64,000 nt of DNA from Streptomyces sp. MP131-18 (lineage in GTDB: Bacteria; Actinomycetota; Actinomycetes; Streptomycetales; Streptomycetaceae): the NCBI RefSeq assembly GCF_001984575.1, contig NZ_LZNS01000001.1, positions 1,104,717 to 1,168,716 of the forward strand, given 5' to 3'. Shown here piece after piece: positions 32,378-40,313 of this stretch (the stretch's first letter is position 1; the number at the start of each line of letters is the position of its first letter). Both the position numbers and the translations under genes were made by a program. Below the pieces are notes generated by a model that did no database searches, was not told the origin of the DNA, and saw only the letters and a program-made list of their open reading frames with translations.

Positions 32378-34300
32378 ATGGGAGCACAGCGGGATCTGAA
32401 ACGCGCGCGCCGCCGCCGCGGCCCCGGCCACGGTGCGCCGCCCGAACTGGTCCGCGAGAACGGCACGGTGCGCGAGGTGCGCGTGCCGCCGCTGGTCGAT
32501 CCGCCGGTGTCGGGCAGCACCGCCGACATCCCGTTCACCAACGCCGCCGAGGCGCCGGGCGCCGTCGTCATCCGGCGCCGCACCGGCGGCCGGTGGACGC
32601 CGGTCACCGCGGCGGAGTTCGCCCACGCGGTGCGGGCCACCGCCAAGGGCCTCATCGCCGCCGGCCTCGCGCCGGGCGGGCGGGTCGCGCTGATGGCCCG
32701 CACCTCCTACGAATGGACGGTGCTCGACTTCGCCGTCTGGGCGGCGGGCGGCCAGAGCGTTCCGGTGTACGCCACGTCGTCGGCCGCGCAGATCGGGTGG
32801 ATTCTGCGCGACTCGGGCGCCGCCTTCGCCGTCGTGGAGACCGCGGAGCACGCCGCGGCCACGCGCGCGGCGGCCGAGGAGCCCGGCGCGGGGCCGCGGC
32901 CCCGGCTGTGGGTCATCGACGAGGGCGCGCTCGACGAACTGGCCGCCCTCGGCCGGGACGTGCCCGACACGGAGGTGACCGCGCGCCGCGCCGCCCTCGG
33001 CCCCGGCAGCACCGCCACCCTCGTGTACACCTCCGGCACGACGGGCCGCCCGCGGGGCTGCGTCATCACCCACGGCAACCTGCACGCCGAGGCGGCAAAC
33101 CTGGTCCAGATGCTGAAACCGGTCTTCGAGGAGGTCACCGGACTGAAGCCGGCCACCCTGGTGTTCCTGCCGCTGGCCCACGTCCTCGGCCGCACCATCC
33201 AGATCGCGTGCCTGTCCGCGCGCATCGAGATCGGGCACTGCCCCAGCGTCAAACCCGACGAGCTGCGGCCCGAACTGGCCTCCTTCCGGCCCACGTTCCT
33301 CGTCGGCGTGCCCTACCTCTTCGAGAAGATCCACGACACCGGGCGGGCCACGGCGGAACGGCTCGGCCGCGGCGCCTCCTTCGCGCGCGCCGACCGCATC
33401 GGCGTGGCCTACGGCGAGGCGGCGCTCGCCGCCTACCGGGGCACGGGGCCGGGACCGGGCGCCGGGCTGCGGCTGGCGAAGGGCCTGTACGACCTGCTGG
33501 TCTACCGCAGGGTCCGCAAGGCGCTCGGCGGCCGCGTCCGCTACGCCATCAGCGGCGGTTCGCGCCTCGACCGGCGGCTGAGCCTCTTCTTCTTCGGCTG
33601 CGGCATCGTCGTGTACGAGGGCTACGGCCTCACCGAGACCACCTCGGCCGCCACCCTCGTCCCGCCGCTGGCGCCGCGGCCGGGCACTGTCGGCCTGCCC
33701 GTGCCCGGCACCGCGGTGCGCATCGCCGACGACGGCGAAGTCCTGATCCGCGGCGGCGTCGTCGCGGGCACCTACTGGAACGACCCGGCCGCGACGGCCG
33801 CGGCCCGCGACGGCGAGTGGTTCGCGACCGGGGACCTCGGCGGTCTCGACGAGGACGGTTACCTGACCATCACCGGGCGGAAGAAGGACATCCTGGTCAC
33901 CAGCGGCGGCAAGAACGTCTCCCCCGCCGTGCTGGAGGACCGGCTGCGCAGCCGTCCGCCGGTGGGGCAGTGCATGGTGGTCGGCGACGCGCGGCCGTTC
34001 GTCGCCGCCCTCGTCACCCTCGAACGCGACGCGCTGGACCACTGGCTGGCCGTGCGCAAACGCCCGCGGGACACCCCGGTTTCCGAGCTGTGCGCCGACC
34101 CGGAGCTGCGGGCCGACGTGCAGCGCGCCGTGGACTACGCCAACGAGGCCGTCTCACGCGCCGAGTCGATCCGCGCGTTCACCATCGTGCCGGGCGAGTT
34201 CACCGAGGAGAACGGGCTGCTCACCCCCTCCCTGAAGGTGAAGCGCGCGGCCGTGGCCGACGCCTACGCGCGGGAGGTCGCCCGGCTGTACGGAGACTGA
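32378..34300 (+). CDS. long-chain acyl-CoA synthetase (FadD15-like)
   Basis: This 640-residue adenylate-forming enzyme activates fatty acids as CoA thioesters. It shows the AMP loop YTSGTTGRPRG (near 216), VFLPLAHVLGRTIQ, EGYGLTETT (near 415), the Asp of EWFATGDLGGLDEDGYL and the C-terminal lysine segment GRKKDILVTSGGKNVSP (near 504). The N-terminal 40 residues are basic and family-variable. With the thiolase it forms a plus-strand unit that complements the minus-strand hydratase/dehydrogenase and dehydrogenase/SCP2 units into a full beta-oxidation set. Confidence 0.92.
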   Translation: MGAQRDLKRARRRRGPGHGAPPELVRENGTVREVRVPPLVDPPVSGSTADIPFTNAAEAPGAVVIRRRTGGRWTPVTAAEFAHAVRATAKGLIAAGLAPGGRVALMARTSYEWTVLDFAVWAAGGQSVPVYATSSAAQIGWILRDSGAAFAVVETAEHAAATRAAAEEPGAGPRPRLWVIDEGALDELAALGRDVPDTEVTARRAALGPGSTATLVYTSGTTGRPRGCVITHGNLHAEAANLVQMLKPVFEEVTGLKPATLVFLPLAHVLGRTIQIACLSARIEIGHCPSVKPDELRPELASFRPTFLVGVPYLFEKIHDTGRATAERLGRGASFARADRIGVAYGEAALAAYRGTGPGPGAGLRLAKGLYDLLVYRRVRKALGGRVRYAISGGSRLDRRLSLFFFGCGIVVYEGYGLTETTSAATLVPPLAPRPGTVGLPVPGTAVRIADDGEVLIRGGVVAGTYWNDPAATAAARDGEWFATGDLGGLDEDGYLTITGRKKDILVTSGGKNVSPAVLEDRLRSRPPVGQCMVVGDARPFVAALVTLERDALDHWLAVRKRPRDTPVSELCADPELRADVQRAVDYANEAVSRAESIRAFTIVPGEFTEENGLLTPSLKVKRAAVADAYAREVARLYGD

Positions 34301-34340
34301 GCGCGGGGTGACTGTCAGTGGCGGGGGCTACGGTCGCAGC

Positions 34341-34625
34341 ATGAACTCACTCAGGGTAACCAACTTGTCCTCCTGGCCACCGGTCGACGCGTCCTGGGCC
34401 AGGATCGACGCCTGGCTGGCGCGGCACGCGCCGGCAAGCGCGGCTCTGCTGCGCCCGCCCGCGCAGCAGGCGGACATCGAGGCGGCCGAGCGGCGGCTCG
34501 GCCTGGCATTCACGCCGCGGAGGACCGCGCCGCGTGGTCCCACCGGTCGGCAGTCGGGGCCGCGCTGCGCCGCTTCGCGCTGCTTCCCGTCGAGGCCGCC
34601 GCCGGGCCCGTGCTGTCGGCCCGGT
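34341..34625 (+). pseudogene. truncated SMI1/KNR4-family gene
   Basis: The first 55 codons read as the start of an SMI1/KNR4 (SUKH) protein: SWARIDAWLARHAPASAALL then ADIEAAERRLGLAF. Directly after LAF, where the family continues with PxDL and a conserved domain, the frame becomes low-complexity Arg/Pro/Cys sequence. The neighbouring frame from about 34520 reads ALRRFALLPVEAAAGPVL and WRTELAEDLR, which looks coding, so a deletion or frameshift joined two fragments. SUKH proteins often act as immunity proteins; no toxin is visible here. Confidence 0.6.
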
Positions 34626-34671
34626 TGACCGCCGCGTGGCGCACCGAGCTGGCGGAGGACCTGCGCTCGGT

Positions 34672-35646
34672 TCACTCGAAGACGGCGGCCTCCTGGGCCC
34701 TGTCCTGGCCCAGGACACACGCAGGCTCCGCCGGGGGAACGTCCTGGGCCGCGTCCTGGACACAGCGGAAGCCGCCGTGACCGGTCGAGGAGTCGGGCGT
34801 GTTGTGCGAACGGGCGGCCACCCGGTAGCGGTTGCAGTAGGAGGCGTGGCACAGGTAGGAGCCGCCGCGAATGGCCTTCTGCCCGGGGGCGAACCAGTCG
34901 GCGCACCACTCCCAGACGTTCCCCGAGGTGTTGAACAGGCCGAAGCCGTTCGGCTCGTAGGCGTCGGCCGCCACGGTGCCCGGGCGTGGCCTGGCGGGGG
35001 TGCCGCGGAAACGCCGCGGGAAGTCGCCCTGCCAGATGTTGCACATCTCCCGGCCGCCCGGGGCCAGTTCGTCACCCCAGGGGTAGCGCAGGCCCTCGGC
35101 GCCGCCGCGGGCGGCGTACTCCCATTCGGCCTCGGTGGGCAGCCGCGCGCCCGCCCAGGCGCAGTAGGCGAGCGCGTCGTCGTGGGACATGTGCACCACG
35201 GGGTGGGAGGCGCGGTCGCCGAGATCGGAGCCGGGGCCTTCGGGGGCCCGCCAGTGGGCGCCCGCGACGCCGAGCCACCAGGGGGCCTGCGGCACCCGGC
35301 CCAGGACGTGCCGCCGCGCGCCGGGAGCGAGCAGCAGGTGGAAGACGAAGGAGCTGCCGAAGCGTTCGGCGTCGGTGACGTAGCCGGTGGCGTCGGCGAA
35401 GGCCGCGAACGCCGCGTTGGTGACGGCGGTGGTGTCGATGCGGAACGGCGCGACCCGCACCTGGCGCACCGGGCCCTCGGCGTCGGCGTGGTAGCCCTCG
35501 GCGAAGTGGTCGCCCATGAGGAACGTGCCGCCGCGCAGGGTGACCTGTTCGCGCGCCGGACGGCCGTCCGGCCCGGGGCCGGGCGTGCGCCGCGCGGACG
35601 CCGCTGCGGCCACGCCCTCGCGGGCGGGGCCGCAGCAGGCGCTCAC
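34672..35646 (-). CDS. formylglycine-generating enzyme (sulfatase-modifying factor)
   Basis: This 324-residue FGE-sulfatase-fold protein oxidises the Cys or Ser of a CxPxR sulfatase motif to formylglycine. The fold is complete: GGTFLMGDHFAEGYHADAEGP at the start, THAVTNAAFAAF-type strand, RLPTEAEWEYAARGG, GNVWEWCADWFAPG and the copper-site cysteines in SYLCHASYCNRYR (near 266 and 271), followed by ARSHNTPDSSTGHGGFRCV as in characterised aerobic FGEs. The GTG at 35646 overlaps the stop of the upstream ABC ATPase remnant by four bases. No sulfatase gene is in the window, so the substrate must lie elsewhere. Confidence 0.9.
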   Translation of the reverse strand: MSACCGPAREGVAAAASARRTPGPGPDGRPAREQVTLRGGTFLMGDHFAEGYHADAEGPVRQVRVAPFRIDTTAVTNAAFAAFADATGYVTDAERFGSSFVFHLLLAPGARRHVLGRVPQAPWWLGVAGAHWRAPEGPGSDLGDRASHPVVHMSHDDALAYCAWAGARLPTEAEWEYAARGGAEGLRYPWGDELAPGGREMCNIWQGDFPRRFRGTPARPRPGTVAADAYEPNGFGLFNTSGNVWEWCADWFAPGQKAIRGGSYLCHASYCNRYRVAARSHNTPDSSTGHGGFRCVQDAAQDVPPAEPACVLGQDRAQEAAVFE

Positions 35647-36191
35647 GAGGCCACCGCCGTGTCCGCGGGCGGCGTGAGGACGGGCGCGGCGGCCAGCAGG
35701 GGGCGGGTGTAGGCGCGGGCCGGCCGGTCGCGGACGTCGTCGGCGGGCCCGGTCTCCACGATCCGGCCGCGGTGCATCTCGGCGATGCGATGGCTGACCT
35801 GGCGCACGACGGCGAGGTCGTGGGCGATGAACACCATGGCCGGGCCGAGGCGTTCCTGGAAGCCGGTCGGCAGGTTGACCACCTGGGCCTGGACGGAGAC
35901 GTCCAGGGCGGAGACCGGCTCGTCGCAGATCAGCACGGCGGGCCCGGGCGCCAGGGCGCGGGCGATGCCGATGCGTTGGCGCTGCCCGCCGGAGAAGTCC
36001 CGCGGGTGGCGGTCGGCGGCCGAGGGGGCGAGGCCGACCTGCGCCAGGAGCGCGGCGACCCGTTCCGCCCGGTCGCCGATGCCGCGGGCGGCCGGGCAGC
36101 GCCGCGCCTGTCCCGAGGCGCGCTTCCTTCCGTGGGTGGGGCTGCCGTTCGGGCACGGGCGGGGGCCGGGCGCGCGTCGGCTCGCCGTCAT
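35643..36191 (-). pseudogene. 5'-truncated oligopeptide-type ABC ATPase
   Basis: The C-terminal two thirds clearly belong to an OppD/OppF-type ATPase: RVAALLAQVGLAPSAADRHP, signature FSGGQRQRIGIARAL, Walker B VLICDEPVSALD and VFIAHDLAVVRQVSHRIAEM. The Walker A and Q-loop part is absent. In its place are about 37 low-complexity residues starting at an ATG that overlaps the GST-like stop. The protein cannot bind ATP normally. It is probably the end of a deleted dipeptide/oligopeptide importer operon that once preceded the FGE gene. Confidence 0.75.
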
Positions 36192-37060
36192 CGGCCGTGC
36201 GGCCGGGCCGGGGTGAACAGCTCCGGGGTGCTCCAGTCGATGATCTGCACGGCCGCGCCCGCCGCCTCAAGGCCGCGGCAGTGGGCGTGGTGGCGCCGTT
36301 CGATGTCGCCGGGGCGCAGCAGATCGGCGAACGCGGGCTCGCCGAGCAGCCGCCTGGCGTAGGCCCAGACGGCGGGGTGCGCGGCGATACGGTGCACGGC
36401 CGCGGCGTCGAGGTGCCAGCGGTGCACGGTGTCCAGGTGCACCAGGGTCACCCACAGGTGCAGGTCGGCGGCCGTGAGGGAGTCACCGAGCAGGAACGGG
36501 CCGCCGCCCGCCAGCCGTTCCTCGATCTCGCCCAGGGCGGTGAGCAGCGTGGCCAGGGCCCGTTCCCCGCCGGGCTCCGGCCCGGCGGCCTGCCCCGCCT
36601 GCCCCGCCCGCCCCGCCCGCTGGGCGGCCTCGGCGATGTCCCGGTCGCACAGCAGGCCCAGGCGCCGGATCTCCCGCGCCGCGCCGGGCGGGCGCAGGTC
36701 GGGCCGGCCGTCCGTACGGAAGTGGACGGCGAGGTCGTGGGCGATGTCGGTCGCGTGGTTGCTGACCACGCGGCCGGTCCAGCTGTCGGCGAGCACCGGC
36801 GCGGTGGCCGGGCCCGGGTAGCGGTGTGCGGTCCGCTCGTACACGGTGCGCAGCTCGGCGTAGCCGCCGTCGTTCCCCGGCACGGCGGGGAGCAGGGTGA
36901 GCGGGACGCGGTCCGCGAGCCGCAGCAGGCGGTGGGTGAGGGCGACGCGCAGCGAGCCGGGACAGGCGAGGGAGAGGTACAGGCGGTAGCGGAGCGGGGC
37001 GGGGTAGAAGCCGTGGTCCGCGTCGGGGCCGATGCGGGCGCGGAAAAGGGGCAGGGGCAT
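36188..37060 (-). CDS. glutathionyl-hydroquinone reductase-like (GST-fold) protein
   Basis: This 290-residue omega-class GST-like protein shows RYRLYLSLACPGSLRVALTH at the N-terminal thioredoxin-like domain, VLADSWTGRVVSNHATDI, and an all-alpha C-terminal domain with FLLGDSLTAADLHLWVTLVHLDTVH. The usual CPWAHR active site is CPGSLR here: Cys and Pro remain, but Trp and His are lost, so activity or thiol partner may differ (actinomycetes use mycothiol). AGGGAG lies a few bases before the ATG at 37060. A leader peptide gene of the sulfur-metabolism type lies 77 bases upstream. Confidence 0.78.
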   Translation of the reverse strand: MPLPLFRARIGPDADHGFYPAPLRYRLYLSLACPGSLRVALTHRLLRLADRVPLTLLPAVPGNDGGYAELRTVYERTAHRYPGPATAPVLADSWTGRVVSNHATDIAHDLAVHFRTDGRPDLRPPGAAREIRRLGLLCDRDIAEAAQRAGRAGQAGQAAGPEPGGERALATLLTALGEIEERLAGGGPFLLGDSLTAADLHLWVTLVHLDTVHRWHLDAAAVHRIAAHPAVWAYARRLLGEPAFADLLRPGDIERRHHAHCRGLEAAGAAVQIIDWSTPELFTPARPHGR

Positions 37061-37137
37061 GGCTCTCCCTCTCGGGGCAGGGGCGCGTACGGACAAGGAG
37101 GGGAGGGAGGTGAGGGCGGGGGTGGCCCGCGACCGCC

Positions 37138-37260
37138 TCAGCGGAGGCGACTTGCGGCGCTGGAGACGCGCAGCAGATCGATGTGGCGACGGGAGGTCAG
37201 GTACGGAAGGGACGCACGGCCCGGCGGCAGAGAGCCGCTGTCCGGTGCCGCGTCAGCCAT
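37138..37260 (-). CDS. short leader peptide of the HIDLLRVSS type
   Basis: This 40-residue peptide starts at an ATG and ends with the core RRHIDLLRVSSAASRLR before TGA. Actinobacteria carry many short leader peptides with a core R-R-H-[IV]-D-L-x-R-V-x-S-[AG]-x-C upstream of sulfur-metabolism genes, thought to sense cysteine supply during translation. Here the Cys position is Ser (codon AGT), one base from TGT. It is followed after 77 bases by the GST-like gene on the same strand, so it probably is its attenuator. It is too short for usual gene calling; the sequence core is the only evidence. Confidence 0.65.
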   Translation of the reverse strand: MADAAPDSGSLPPGRASLPYLTSRRHIDLLRVSSAASRLR

Positions 37261-37494
37261 GTACATTCCGTCCGCTCGGTCAGAGATGACCCGCCGCAGG
37301 GGCTTCCCGTCGGATTGTCCGGGTACGCCGCATCGACGTCAAGGGGCGCGCGCCTGCCCGGCGAACAACTCCGCGCCCTGCTCGGCCACTTCCTCAAGTC
37401 CTCACGCTTCCCGTAACACAGTGGTCGCACCCGTAACATCCGCGCCACGTTCGATCAAAGAAGCGGAAATCGCCGCTGCCTACGGTCCCTGGCC
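37261..37494. other. divergent promoter region
   Basis: This gap between the leader peptide and the GntR gene should hold both promoters. Near the GntR start is the AT-richer stretch GATCAAAGAAGCGGAAATCG. I see no gene in it. Confidence 0.4.
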
Positions 37495-38220
37495 ATGGAT
37501 GCACCGCTGTATACACCGCCGTCCACACCACCGCCCGCCTCGGCGGTCCGCCGCAACCGGCGCGAGGCGACGTACGCCGAGCTGCGCCGGTTGCTGCTGA
37601 TGGGCGAGTTCGGCGCCCGCACCCGGCTGGTGGAGGTGCAGCTCGGGAGACGCCTCGGCGTCTCCCGCACCCCGGTGCGCGAGGCGCTGGTCCGGCTGGT
37701 GGCCGACGGCCTGGTGGAGCGGCACGCCGACGGCTACTACGCGGCCCGGCCCGACCTCGCCGAGCTGCGCGACCTGTACGAGCTGCGGATCACGCTCGAA
37801 CTGCGCGGTATCGCACGGGCGCTGGAGTCCGCCGCGGTGCGCCACGACGCGGCCCTGCTGGAGCCGCTGCGCGACCACTGGCGGGCCCTGCGCGAGGACA
37901 TGCCGGAGCCCGATCCCGGGTTCGTCCTCCAGGACGAGGACTTCCACCACACGCTGCTGCGTTCCTCGGGCAACCCGCGGCTGACCGAGACGCTGGAGTC
38001 CGTCACCATCCGCATCCGCCCGGTCCGCATGTACGACTACCTCACCGCGGACCGGATCGAACGGACCGTCGTCGAGCATCTGGAGATCGTCGAGCACGTG
38101 CTCGCCGACCGCCTGCCCGAGGCGCTGGGCGCACTGCGGCGGCACGTCGGCGAATCGCTCGACGTGGTGGCGGAACGCGCCGCCCGCGCGATCTCGCAGA
38201 TGGCCCTGCACGGCGGCTGA
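37495..38220 (+). CDS. GntR-family regulator, FCD (FadR) subgroup
   Basis: This 241-residue regulator has a winged helix with TRLVEVQLGRRLGVSRTPVREALVRLVADGLVE (about residues 42-74) and an FCD ligand domain (ELRDLYELRITLELRGIARA, DEDFHHTLLRSSGN, VEHLEIVEHVLADR) with the metal-binding Asp/His pattern. It stands first in the plus-strand cyanuric-acid-type gene set, 41 bases before the permease, and is the obvious local regulator. The inducer may be cyanuric acid, biuret or a related ureide. Confidence 0.9.
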   Translation: MDAPLYTPPSTPPPASAVRRNRREATYAELRRLLLMGEFGARTRLVEVQLGRRLGVSRTPVREALVRLVADGLVERHADGYYAARPDLAELRDLYELRITLELRGIARALESAAVRHDAALLEPLRDHWRALREDMPEPDPGFVLQDEDFHHTLLRSSGNPRLTETLESVTIRIRPVRMYDYLTADRIERTVVEHLEIVEHVLADRLPEALGALRRHVGESLDVVAERAARAISQMALHGG

Positions 38221-38261
38221 CCCACGCCCCTCCCCCGCTCCACTCGTCCCCAGGAGTCTCA

Positions 38262-39560
38262 ATGACGCACGCCCCGGCCCACCCGGCCGATACCGCCGCC
38301 GTACCCGCGGGCGCGGCCGAGGAGTTCGAGGACCGGCCCGTCCCGCCCACGCACCGCAGGCCGCTGCGGTCGGTGTCCTCGGTGTGGTTCGGCTTCCCGA
38401 TGGTGCTGACCAACGCCATCGTCGGCGGCGTCATCGTCCACAGCCTCGGGTTCGCCGTCGGTTTCGCGGCCATCCTGGCCGGGAGCCTGGTCCTGGGCGG
38501 CTACGTCGGCGCCCTCAGCTACCTGGCCGGCCGCAGCGGCGACACGTTCGCCAGGATCGCCGCGGTCACCTTCGGCACCCGCGGCGCCGCCCTGGCGGCC
38601 GCCTTCCTGTCCACCGTCGTGATCGGCTGGTTCGCCTTCCAGGTGGGCCTGACCGGCGCCACCCTGAACGCGGCACTCGGCTGGCACACCGAGGCGACCG
38701 TGCTGGTGGCCGGCGTGCTGTACGCCGCGGTCGCCCGCGCCGGCATCGGGGCCCTCGCGGTGATCGGCTGGATCGCCGCCCCGCTGTACCTGGTCCTGGG
38801 CGCCGTCGCCATCGCCCTCGCCCTGCGCGACGCGAGCGTGGGCGACGTCCTGTCCTACGAGGGCGCGGCGCCGTCCGGCGGCGCGCTGGCGTTCGGCGCC
38901 GCCGTCACCCTCGTCGTGGCCACGTTCATCGACTCGGGCACGATGACGGCCGACTTCACCCGCTGGTCGCGCAACGGCAGGGAGGCGGTGCTCGCCGCGC
39001 TGTCCGCCTTCCCCGTGGCCAACCTGCTGGCCCTGCTGGTCGGTGCCGTGATCGTCGGCGCGGGCGCCGCCGCGCGGCCGGGCAGCGACGGCGGCGACTT
39101 CCTGCCGCTGCTGACCGGCCACGGCGCGGCCCTGACCGCCGCCGCCGTGGTGTTCGTCTTCGTCAACCTCGGCTCGGTCTCGGCGCACTGCCTCTACAAC
39201 GCGGCCGTCGGCTGGGGCCAACTGACCGGCGCCACGCTGCGCCGCCTGGTGCCCGTCATCGGGCTGCTCGGCCTGGCCGTCGCGCTCGCCGGGGTCTGGG
39301 AGCACTTCGAGACCTGGCTGGTGCTGCTCGGGGTGTTCGTGCCGCCGATCGGCGCCGTCATCCTCACCGACCAGCTGCTGCGCGCCCGGCGCGCCGCCGC
39401 CCGCCCCGCGGCCCCGCCGCTGCGCCCGGCCGCACTCGCCGCCTGGGCGGTCGGCGCCGCGCTGGCCACCCTCGTGCACTACCAGGGCCCCCAGTACTGC
39501 GAGGCCGTGGTCGGCATGGCCGCCGCCGCGCTCGCCCACCTCGCCCTCTCCCGCCGCTGA
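38262..39560 (+). CDS. NCS1-family cytosine/purine-type permease
   Basis: This 432-residue membrane transporter has about twelve helices. The N-terminal cytosolic part ends in RPVPPTHRRPLRSVSSVWFGF, then MVLTNAIVGGVIVHSLGF and ADFTRWSRNGREAV, the latter typical of CodB-type permeases. It should import a nucleobase-like ring such as cytosine, barbiturate or cyanuric acid with H+ or Na+. AGGAG precedes the ATG. It is downstream of the GntR gene and upstream of the biuret hydrolase. Confidence 0.88.
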   Translation: MTHAPAHPADTAAVPAGAAEEFEDRPVPPTHRRPLRSVSSVWFGFPMVLTNAIVGGVIVHSLGFAVGFAAILAGSLVLGGYVGALSYLAGRSGDTFARIAAVTFGTRGAALAAAFLSTVVIGWFAFQVGLTGATLNAALGWHTEATVLVAGVLYAAVARAGIGALAVIGWIAAPLYLVLGAVAIALALRDASVGDVLSYEGAAPSGGALAFGAAVTLVVATFIDSGTMTADFTRWSRNGREAVLAALSAFPVANLLALLVGAVIVGAGAAARPGSDGGDFLPLLTGHGAALTAAAVVFVFVNLGSVSAHCLYNAAVGWGQLTGATLRRLVPVIGLLGLAVALAGVWEHFETWLVLLGVFVPPIGAVILTDQLLRARRAAARPAAPPLRPAALAAWAVGAALATLVHYQGPQYCEAVVGMAAAALAHLALSRR

Positions 39561-39576
39561 TGCCGCCTCCCGCCCC

Positions 39577-39606
39577 GTTCCCGCTCCCGTTCCCGTTCCC
39601 GTTCCC
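39577..39606. repeat. five tandem copies of a 6-bp unit
   Basis: GTTCCC (second copy GCTCCC) is repeated five times between the permease stop and the biuret hydrolase start, ending just before the GGAAAGGA ribosome site. It is the third operon-internal microsatellite in this window. Confidence 0.8.
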
Positions 39607-39626
39607 GGAAAGGAACCGCCCGCGCC

Positions 39627-40313
39627 ATGGCCTCCGTTGACGCCACCCCTTACACCTGGCCCTACGACGGCACACTCAGCCCGCCGAGGACCGCGCTGCT
39701 GTGCATCGACTGGCAGACCGACTTCTGCGGCCCCGGCGGCTACGTCGACACCATGGGCTACGACATCTCCCTCACCCGCTCCGGCCTGGCACCCACCGCG
39801 CGCGTCCTCGCCGCGGCGCGGCGCGCGGGCATGACCGTCGTCCACACCCGGGAGGGGCACCGCCCCGACCTGTCCGACCTGCCCGCCAACAAGCGGTGGC
39901 GCTCGGAGCGCATGGGCGCGGAGATCGGCACCGCGGGCCCGTGCGGGCGCATCCTCGTGCGCGGCGAACCCGGCTGGGAGATCGTGCCGGAAGTGGCCCC
40001 GCTGGACGGCGAACTGGTCGTCGACAAGCCCGGCAAGGGCTCGTTCTACGCCACCGACCTCGACCTGGTGCTGCGCACCCGCGGCATCACCCACCTGGTG
40101 CTGACCGGCATCACCACGGACGTCTGCGTGCACACGACGATGCGCGAGGCGAACGACCGCGGCTTCGAGTGCCTGCTGCTGTCGGACTGCACCGGCGCCA
40201 CCGAGCACACCAACTACGAGGCCGCGCTGAAGATGATCACCATGCAGGGCGGCATCTTCGGCGCCGTCGCGGACAGCGGCGCGCTGCTCGCCGCCCTCGG
40301 GGAGGCCGCGTGA
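39627..40313 (+). CDS. biuH: biuret amidohydrolase (isochorismatase-like cysteine hydrolase)
   Basis: This 228-residue cysteine hydrolase is very like Rhizobium BiuH, which splits biuret to allophanate and ammonia. Shared stretches are PYxWPYxGxLxPxxTALxxID (residues 5-28), [56 protein letters not shown] and [14 protein letters not shown]. The catalytic set is Asp28, the lysine of DKPGKGSF and Cys167 in [10 protein letters not shown]. RutB-type ureidoacrylate hydrolases are the nearest alternative but lack several of these segments. Its stop overlaps the GTG of the allophanate hydrolase. Confidence 0.88.
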   Translation: MASVDATPYTWPYDGTLSPPRTALLCIDWQTDFCGPGGYVDTMGYDISLTRSGLAPTARVLAAARRAGMTVVHTREGHRPDLSDLPANKRWRSERMGAEIGTAGPCGRILVRGEPGWEIVPEVAPLDGELVVDKPGKGSFYATDLDLVLRTRGITHLVLTGITTDVCVHTTMREANDRGFECLLLSDCTGATEHTNYEAALKMITMQGGIFGAVADSGALLAALGEAA

